DNA from: Minisyncoccota bacterium
GTDB lineage: Bacteria > Patescibacteriota > Minisyncoccia > Phycocordibacterales > GCA-2747955
Assembly: GCA_938010795.1 (NCBI GenBank)
Contig: CALLVB010000037.1
Location: forward strand, 1-8,771
Length of the DNA stretch: 8,771 bases
Reading direction: 5' to 3'
The position numbers and the translations under genes are program-made. This document shows, piece by piece, positions 4,023-8,771 of the stretch (positions are counted from its first letter, which is position 1; every line of letters starts with the position of its first letter). The notes beneath the pieces are model-generated. The model ran no database searches. It was not told where the DNA came from and saw nothing but the letters and a program-made list of their open reading frames with translations.

Positions 4023-5318
4023 ATGAATACAGGTAATAAAAGGCCGCAGCGTGGAGGTTCACGTGGTGGTCCAAGTAAAGGTCCTAAGAGAGGACCAAAG
4101 AAATTTTCACGGAACAAAGTAAGTTCTCGGGGGAAAGGGGGTGGAGGATATAAGGGGAGAAGCAGAGGAGGTTCTAGGCGTGGTGGAGGAGGTAAAGGAC
4201 GAGCAACGTTTAACCCTTCACAGTTTATAAATAAAAATCCAGTTGAAGTGGTACAAGAAGTGTATACACCGAAACATACTTTTAAAGATTTTGGTTTTGA
4301 TGAAAAACTATTTGAAACACTAGATCGAATGGGCATCTCTATTCCATCACCAATTCAAGATCAGTCAATCCCAGAAGTCATGGCAGGGAAAGACGTGGTG
4401 GGACTTGCAGAGACAGGTACAGGTAAGACAGCAGCATTCCTGCTTCCTTTAATTGAAAAGACAATTCATGATATGGATCGTCAGATATTAATCCTTGCAC
4501 CAACACGTGAGCTTGCGATCCAAATCAATGACGAGTTTAGAAAACTAGCACGACGGTATCGAATGTTCTCAACTGTTTGTGTGGGTGGAATGAACATCCG
4601 ACCTCAACTACAAGGGCTTAAGAGAAGAAATCATTTCATCATTGGAACACCAGGACGTGTTATGGATCTTATTAAAAGAAACGCGATTCACCCTGATAAA
4701 CTTACAGGAGTGGTACTTGATGAGGCTGACCGGATGCTTGATATGGGATTCATTCATGATATGAGATATATTCTTGAAAAAACACCAGTAGATAGGGAGA
4801 CATTATTTTTCTCAGCAACTATGAACAGTGCAACTGAGAAACTGGTTGGTGAATTTCTTACTGATCCGGTAATAATTTCTGTAAAGAAAAAAGATGTAAC
4901 AAATTCAATTGAACAAGATGTTGTACAACATGGACATCACGATAAGTTTGAGACACTACTCGGTCTCTTACAGGATGATAATGAATTCTCTCGAGTGATT
5001 ATTTTTGGAGCAATGAAGCACAGTGTTCAAAAGTTATCAGATGAACTTAAAAAGAACGGAATTAGCTCAGAATCTATTCATGGAAACAAAGGCCATGTAC
5101 AACGTCAACGAGCACTTAAAAACTTTAAAGAAGGAAAGGCACGAGTATTAGTTGCAACCGATGTAGCAGCACGTGGTATTCATGTTGATGATGTATCACA
5201 CGTGATTAACTACGATCTTCCTCAACAGTTTGAAGACTATGTTCACCGAATTGGACGAACTGGGCGTGGAACCAAGAAAGGAAAAGCATTGACGTTCATT
5301 CCTCAACGTCACCGATAA
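4023..5318 (+). CDS. DEAD-box ATP-dependent RNA helicase with Arg/Gly-rich N-terminus
   Basis: A 431-residue RhlE/DeaD/CshA-like helicase that unwinds RNA structures in ribosome assembly or mRNA turnover. All core motifs are visible: Q motif (FKDFGF 87-92, PSPIQ 108-112), I AETGTGKT (129-136), Ia PTRELA (160-165), Ib TPGR (209-212), II DEAD (233-236), III SAT (264-266), V ATDVAARG (378-385) and VI HRIGRTGR (408-415). Residues 1-60 are low-complexity Arg/Gly/Lys/Ser, an RGG-like RNA-binding region. It is N-terminal rather than C-terminal as in many bacterial relatives, and the protein ends about 16 residues after motif VI. The subfamily cannot be fixed from motifs alone. The gene follows a structured leader of about 100 nt, which suggests RNA-level control, and lacks a Shine-Dalgarno motif. 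A hairpin at 4080-4096 lies in its early coding sequence. Confidence 0.95.
   Translation: MNTGNKRPQRGGSRGGPSKGPKRGPKKFSRNKVSSRGKGGGGYKGRSRGGSRRGGGGKGRATFNPSQFINKNPVEVVQEVYTPKHTFKDFGFDEKLFETLDRMGISIPSPIQDQSIPEVMAGKDVVGLAETGTGKTAAFLLPLIEKTIHDMDRQILILAPTRELAIQINDEFRKLARRYRMFSTVCVGGMNIRPQLQGLKRRNHFIIGTPGRVMDLIKRNAIHPDKLTGVVLDEADRMLDMGFIHDMRYILEKTPVDRETLFFSATMNSATEKLVGEFLTDPVIISVKKKDVTNSIEQDVVQHGHHDKFETLLGLLQDDNEFSRVIIFGAMKHSVQKLSDELKKNGISSESIHGNKGHVQRQRALKNFKEGKARVLVATDVAARGIHVDDVSHVINYDLPQQFEDYVHRIGRTGRGTKKGKALTFIPQRHR
4080..4096 (+). promoter_or_regulatory. Hairpin in the early helicase coding sequence
   Basis: GGTCCT (4080-4085) and AGGACC (4091-4096) pair perfectly around an AAGAG loop, about 57 nt into the gene. 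The sequence encodes part of the Gly/Arg/Lys-rich tail, so repetitive codons could create it by chance. Together with the leader stems it makes the mRNA 5' region potentially structured. Confidence 0.3.
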
Positions 5319-5323
5319 TACAC

Positions 5324-5355
5324 AACGCACAAGACCCGGAAGGGTCTTGTGCGTT
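5324..5355 (+). terminator. Strong 14-bp hairpin with GGAA tetraloop after the helicase gene
   Basis: AACGCACAAGACCC (5324-5337) and GGGTCTTGTGCGTT (5342-5355) are exact reverse complements around GGAA, a GNRA-type loop closed by C-G. There is no T-run on either side in the expected orientation; the following bases are ACAATAAAAAAAC. It may be a terminator lacking a U-tract, a 3'-end-protecting structure or a processing site. Confidence 0.6.
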
Positions 5356-5360
5356 ACAAT
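5355..5360 (+). promoter_or_regulatory. -10-like box TACAAT before the YiiX-like gene
   Basis: TACAAT (5355-5360) starts on the last base of the preceding hairpin and ends 9 nt before ATG 5370, predicting a leader of only about 3 nt. It has no TGn extension or clear -35, so support is weaker than at ftsE or the SnoaL-like gene. Confidence 0.35.
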
Positions 5361-5369
5361 AAAAAAACC

Positions 5370-7088
5370 ATGTTTTGGCTATCTATTATCTTTGCTTCAT
5401 TTTTGCTAGTTGCGGCTATAGTAATTTTTTCTTTACGAATAGGATTCCCATATCATAGAGGTATTGGAATTGTTGTGTATTTGTTGGGCTGGATTCCATT
5501 TATGTACTCACTGTTGCTTGTTGAGGATTGGGTATTCCAAGGTGGAAGTATTGTGGAAAATATTTTCTCACCACTTTTTGGGCAGTCATTATTTTTTATA
5601 ATTTTATCTGTAACATTTTTGATTCTCTATAAAATATTCTTGCACAAACACGTGAGTCCCACGCAAAAAAATCAAGAAAAAGACAAAGCTGAGATGAACC
5701 AAGACTTATTAGCGCTTAGGTATCTTGATAATAAAATCACGAGAGTACTATCACGTTTTGAGGATACAGGATTCTTTTCTTATACATTCATAGATACCAC
5801 CAAGGAAGAGAGGGCTATAGTCAGGTCATTGTGGTCAGAATATCTCGATGCACTATTCGAAATCGAACTTATTTATAACGAATACAATTCGTTTCATATT
5901 TGGAACCTCTTTAGATACAAAGGCGCACGAGTCTATTTGTTTGTAAATAGATATTCGGCGCTGGTGATGAGACATTACTCTGTACTGACCTTTATTCAAA
6001 AAACACAAGATGAAGGGTTTGTGACATATCTGAACCAGCCAATACCGGGAGAAAATATTCCAGCTAATACATATTCGAAACTTAAAGAGTCAATTGGAAA
6101 TCCTTATACAATTATGCAAATCGCTGAAGGGAGAATGTGTTATTTTCTCTTAAAAAAAATACACAAAATTAATTATGGGTTACTGGATAAACACCTGGAT
6201 GCATTAAAGACTTCCATAAAAACACATAGTGCACTACTTATGAAGAGACCTTTAGATTTTTTTGAACAACAGTCTTCAAAGATATGGTCTCCTGTAATTA
6301 AAAGTACCGCATTAGGTGTAAGTTATATCCGCACAACTGACCGTCCGTATCACATTACACAAGAGCAAATTAGGAGTATGAGGAAGCTGTTGCAGCCAGG
6401 AGATGTTCTATTAGAAAGAAGAGAATGGCATGCTATAAACGTAGGTATTCCTGGTTTTTGGACTCATGCAGCATTGTTTTTTGGAGAGCTGCCAGAGCTA
6501 GATGAACTATTTAAGGATTGTAACAAGTTAGAAGGAAAGACATTCTCTGAATATCTTGCAATACAGTATGAACACGTATATGAATCAATTATACAAGGGG
6601 ATGAGTCTGGAAATTCATATGTACTTATAGAGGCAAAAAGACCCGGTGTCGTTTTGGAGTCTTTAGAGGTGAGTGCATCTGTTGATTCGCTTGCGGTATT
6701 GCGCCTGAGAGATGTATCAGCTTCCCAGATGCTCACAGTCATTTTAGAGGCGTTAAGTAACTTAGGTAGACCGTATGACTATGAATTTGATTTTACAACT
6801 GATAATGCTTTTGTGTGTTCAGAATTAGTATACAAAGCATACAAGATGATAAACAGATTTACACTAGAGCTACAAGTGCTTAATGGTCGACCTATGGCAT
6901 CACCTAATGATATTGCTAAGAAGTTTGGTCAAGAATATGGGAAAAGCAACCAAGAACTGGAACTACTATTATTTTTGGATGGCAATGAGAAAGAGGGGGT
7001 TGCACAAGAGGCAAGTATTGATGAATTTCTCAAGACAGCTACACGACCCAAGTGGAATGCAGCACGTCAATTAGTACGTAGAGATTAA
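5370..7088 (+). CDS. Membrane-anchored YiiX/YebB-like permuted NlpC/P60 (papain-fold) cysteine hydrolase
   Basis: From ATG 5370 the product has 572 residues in three parts. Three membrane helices (about 1-23, 32-50 and 70-91) are followed by a charged, mostly helical region (about 105-335) that I do not recognise. The C-terminal domain opens with LQPGDVLLERREW (from about 341). It has IPGFWTHAALFFG with catalytic-type His366, VLIEAKRPGV with Glu421, and NAFVCSELVYKAY with Cys483. His before Cys is the circularly permuted order of YiiX/YebB-type enzymes, which include amidases and thioesterases acting on peptides or lipids. The substrate is unknown, and a role in envelope or lipid processing is inference. 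After the third helix the C-terminal domain side is not certain from sequence. A GTG at 5349 would add seven residues but lies inside the upstream hairpin and before the -10-like box. Confidence 0.8.
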   Translation: MFWLSIIFASFLLVAAIVIFSLRIGFPYHRGIGIVVYLLGWIPFMYSLLLVEDWVFQGGSIVENIFSPLFGQSLFFIILSVTFLILYKIFLHKHVSPTQKNQEKDKAEMNQDLLALRYLDNKITRVLSRFEDTGFFSYTFIDTTKEERAIVRSLWSEYLDALFEIELIYNEYNSFHIWNLFRYKGARVYLFVNRYSALVMRHYSVLTFIQKTQDEGFVTYLNQPIPGENIPANTYSKLKESIGNPYTIMQIAEGRMCYFLLKKIHKINYGLLDKHLDALKTSIKTHSALLMKRPLDFFEQQSSKIWSPVIKSTALGVSYIRTTDRPYHITQEQIRSMRKLLQPGDVLLERREWHAINVGIPGFWTHAALFFGELPELDELFKDCNKLEGKTFSEYLAIQYEHVYESIIQGDESGNSYVLIEAKRPGVVLESLEVSASVDSLAVLRLRDVSASQMLTVILEALSNLGRPYDYEFDFTTDNAFVCSELVYKAYKMINRFTLELQVLNGRPMASPNDIAKKFGQEYGKSNQELELLLFLDGNEKEGVAQEASIDEFLKTATRPKWNAARQLVRRD

Positions 7089-7122
7089 AGAATGAACGCA
7101 CTCCAACCTTCTCAAAATAGGG

Positions 7123-7151
7123 CTGAAATTAAATGTAAAGTATAGTATACT
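7123..7151 (+). promoter_or_regulatory. Candidate zwf promoter (CTGAAA, 17 nt, TATACT)
   Basis: CTGAAA (7123-7128, 4 of 6) and TATACT (7146-7151, 5 of 6) are separated by the optimal 17 nt. The -10 box ends 9 nt before ATG 7161, predicting a very short or absent leader. It coincides with the right arm of a 17-bp dyad, which suggests repression by occlusion. Confidence 0.5.
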
Positions 7152-7153
7152 TT
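7137..7153. promoter_or_regulatory. 17-bp dyad AAAGTATA-G-TATACTTT over the zwf -10 box (candidate operator)
   Basis: The arms 7137-7144 and 7146-7153 are perfect reverse complements around one central base. The right arm contains the predicted -10 hexamer. Such compact dyads over a promoter are typical sites for small dimeric repressors. AT-rich palindromes also arise by chance, so this is a candidate only. Confidence 0.45.
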
Positions 7154-7160
7154 TGATAAT

Positions 7161-8540
7161 ATGAAAGAAATACGAAAAGACATACCGACCTCTATAATAT
7201 TATTTGGAGGGACAGGAGATCTTGCTATGAATATGCTATTTCCGTCTCTAATTGATTTGTATACACATAGCTCATTACCAAGTCACATTACGGTATATGT
7301 ATACGCTCATACCGACATTGATACAGAAACCATGAGAGGACGTATACGAGAGAAATTAGCCAATGAACATAGTCCAAAGATTCTTGAGCATTTCTTACAA
7401 CACGTGCACTACATACGAGGTTCATTTAATACAGGTGAGGACTATAAAAAACTCCTTACAATAATTGAAGAGCATGATGAAGGTATTTGCTCAAATAAAC
7501 TCTTCTATCTATCTGTCCCACCTAGATTTTTCGAAGACGTGTTCTCTGGACTACGTTCAGTCGGTTTGCATGAGCATTGTAATAAAGAGTTTGGCTGGAC
7601 CAGACTTGTAGTTGAAAAACCGTTTGGTGATAGTCTGAACTCAGCACAAAAACTTGAGAAAATTCTACACACAACATTTGCTGCAGAACAGGTATTTCAT
7701 GTAGACCATTATCTCTGTAAAGATATGGTGAGGAACATGATTAGTTTCAGATTTTCTAATACTATTTTCGAGCCACTCTGGAACAAAGAATATGTTGAGA
7801 AGATTATAATCAAGATGCATGAAAGTAAAGATGTGGATACGAGAGGAGCATTTTATGATCAAGTGGGTGCTTTTCGAGATGTGGGTCAAAATCACATGTT
7901 AGAGATGTTGGCATTTGTTGCGATGGAAAGACCACAGAGTTTATTACCTGAAGACATACAACAGGCACGAGCTGAAGTTATTAGAAACATGAGTATGGAG
8001 AATCCCAAATTTGTAAGAGCTCAATATAATGGATACCAAGACACAGATGGAGTTGATCCAGATTCTTCTACTGAAACATACTTTCATATAGAAGCTTCAA
8101 TAAATAATGACAGGTGGCAGGATGTTCCCATCGAACTTTCTGCTGGTAAAGGACTTGCAGAAACAAGAGCCAGTATGCAAATAATTTTTAAAGATTCTCC
8201 TTGTTTGTGTGTAAATACAGACAAGAATCATTCACACGAAAATATTTTAACGTTTTCATTAAAGCCAACAGAAGAAATAACTCTTGGAACATGGACTAAG
8301 GTTCCAGGTATAGAAGATCATTTACAGGAACGTATCTTGAAACTTCCATATGCAGATGTGACAGATGGAGTAGTGAGGGGTGCATATTCAAAAGTTTTTC
8401 ACGATGTGATAGCGGGAGATCAGACACTATTTACATCACAAGATGAGATATATGCCGGGTGGGAGTTTTCTGATGTAGTATTAGAAAAATTGGAACAAGC
8501 AGACCTTGTACGGTACGATCGTGGTACAACACCAGCATAA
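7161..8540 (+). CDS. zwf: Glucose-6-phosphate 1-dehydrogenase
   Basis: A 459-residue enzyme oxidising glucose 6-phosphate to 6-phosphogluconolactone with NADP+ (or NAD+), the entry step of the oxidative pentose phosphate pathway. Visible signatures are the Rossmann motif FGGTGDLA (15-22), VEKPFG (151-156), the active-site motif HVDHYLCK (180-187; usually RIDHYLGK), NTIFEPLWNKEYVEKI (200-215), GAFRDVGQNHMLEML (236-250) with catalytic-base His245, and AGKGLAE (328-334) with the conserved Lys330. After GDLA most family members read KRKL, whereas this one reads MNML, losing lysines that help bind phosphate. Length is slightly below the usual 480-510. The active-site Asp-His pair and Lys187 are retained, so it is probably active. 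The dehydrogenase for the next oxidative step starts 19 nt after the stop. No Shine-Dalgarno motif is present. Confidence 0.93.
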   Translation: MKEIRKDIPTSIILFGGTGDLAMNMLFPSLIDLYTHSSLPSHITVYVYAHTDIDTETMRGRIREKLANEHSPKILEHFLQHVHYIRGSFNTGEDYKKLLTIIEEHDEGICSNKLFYLSVPPRFFEDVFSGLRSVGLHEHCNKEFGWTRLVVEKPFGDSLNSAQKLEKILHTTFAAEQVFHVDHYLCKDMVRNMISFRFSNTIFEPLWNKEYVEKIIIKMHESKDVDTRGAFYDQVGAFRDVGQNHMLEMLAFVAMERPQSLLPEDIQQARAEVIRNMSMENPKFVRAQYNGYQDTDGVDPDSSTETYFHIEASINNDRWQDVPIELSAGKGLAETRASMQIIFKDSPCLCVNTDKNHSHENILTFSLKPTEEITLGTWTKVPGIEDHLQERILKLPYADVTDGVVRGAYSKVFHDVIAGDQTLFTSQDEIYAGWEFSDVVLEKLEQADLVRYDRGTTPA

Positions 8541-8559
8541 ATAGTAATAATAAATACAT

Positions 8560-8771
8560 ATGAATAAAAAAATATATTATATTGGTCTAGGAAAAATGGG
8601 AAAAGCTATGGTTGAAAACCTACATGAGAAAGGATGGGATGTTATTGGATATGATGTATCAGAAGAAACACGTGCTGAAGTACGATCACGTGGAGTAACC
8701 GTGGTTAACTCCTTGGAGGAGCTGTTTGCAAGGCGAGATGGTACCATGATTATCTGGTTTCAGATACCATA
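8560..8771 (+). CDS. gnd: 6-phosphogluconate dehydrogenase, N-terminal part (cut by window edge)
   Basis: Seventy codons are visible, running off the right edge. The N-terminus MNKKIYYIGLGKMGKAMVEN and the following GWDVIGYDVSEE form the dinucleotide-binding fold seen in 6-phosphogluconate dehydrogenases (family pattern 'IGLGrMGxnmxxxLxxxGhxVxGyD'). The later TMIIWFQIP matches the 'iWlmvP' strand. The enzyme oxidises and decarboxylates 6-phosphogluconate to ribulose 5-phosphate with production of NAD(P)H. Starting 19 nt after zwf, it is probably co-transcribed with it. The 6-phosphogluconolactonase step is not encoded between them. Other beta-hydroxyacid dehydrogenases share this N-terminus, so the neighbour supports the call. 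An AT-rich stretch with TAATAAT (8545-8551) lies 8 nt before the ATG but is not a convincing promoter. Confidence 0.82.
   Translation, partial: MNKKIYYIGLGKMGKAMVENLHEKGWDVIGYDVSEETRAEVRSRGVTVVNSLEELFARRDGTMIIWFQIP

Noticed and set aside
4019..4336. Reverse-strand open frame encoding a proline/leucine-rich peptide
   Set aside because: It is the antisense image of the Gly/Arg-rich helicase N-terminus, with composition explained by GGN and CGN codons. No start context or family similarity.
5349..5369. GTG 5349 as start of the YiiX-like gene
   Set aside because: It lies inside the right arm of a very stable hairpin and upstream of the TACAAT box. ATG 5370 leads directly into the first membrane helix.
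7089..7160. Possible small RNA or tRNA between the hydrolase gene and zwf
   Set aside because: Only 72 nt, with no cloverleaf or terminator. Its recognisable content is the zwf promoter and dyad.
1..8771. Mobile element, CRISPR array or prophage signs
   Set aside because: No transposase, integrase, long terminal repeats or regularly spaced repeats were found. Gene content is chromosomal housekeeping, uniformly oriented and of similar base composition.

Overview
The window is a compact, AT-rich bacterial chromosome segment with every recognisable gene on the + strand. Several traits suggest a Candidate Phyla Radiation bacterium, most likely a Parcubacteria/Paceibacteria-type lineage. These are the shortened release factor 2 with a reduced N-terminal domain, the prfB-ftsE-ftsX order, very short intergenic gaps, and start sites without Shine-Dalgarno motifs. 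The taxonomic call is inference from protein style and gene order, made without any database search.

Layout, left to right. Positions 3-104 hold the last codons of a Mur ligase, probably murC. It is followed by a small VIT1/CCC1-type membrane protein (110-598), an alkyltransferase-like DNA-damage protein with Trp in place of the alkyl-accepting Cys (598-912), and release factor 2 (prfB, 915-1784). ftsE (1829-2509) and ftsX (2530-3444) encode the cell-division ABC complex, and a terminator follows ftsX. An isolated NTF2/SnoaL-like gene (3488-3847) sits between that terminator and a long bidirectional one. A DEAD-box RNA helicase with an Arg/Gly-rich N-terminus (4023-5318) follows, behind a roughly 100-nt leader containing several dyads. 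Next is a membrane-anchored permuted papain-like (YiiX/YebB-type) cysteine hydrolase (5370-7088). Last come zwf (7161-8540) and the start of a 6-phosphogluconate dehydrogenase gene (8560 to the window edge), the two NADPH-producing steps of the oxidative pentose phosphate pathway.

The most notable observation is that prfB cannot be read as one standard-code frame. An in-frame UGA at 981-983 (codon 23) sits where RF2 proteins carry a conserved Trp (the 'DFW'/'DVW' motif). The frame resumes correctly after it with no shift. RF2 is the factor that recognises UGA, and many bacteria autoregulate prfB with a UGA and a +1 frameshift. Here the geometry fits zero-frame readthrough as Trp instead. All ten visible stop codons are UAA or UAG and none is UGA, while all 25 Trp codons in the other readable frames are UGG.

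A second theme is initiation. No start has a convincing Shine-Dalgarno motif. Several genes have a -10-like box, often of the extended TGnTAyAAT form, only 6-9 nt before the ATG, which predicts leaderless or nearly leaderless mRNAs. The helicase gene is the exception, with a long, potentially structured leader. A 17-bp dyad covers the predicted zwf -10 box and is a candidate operator.
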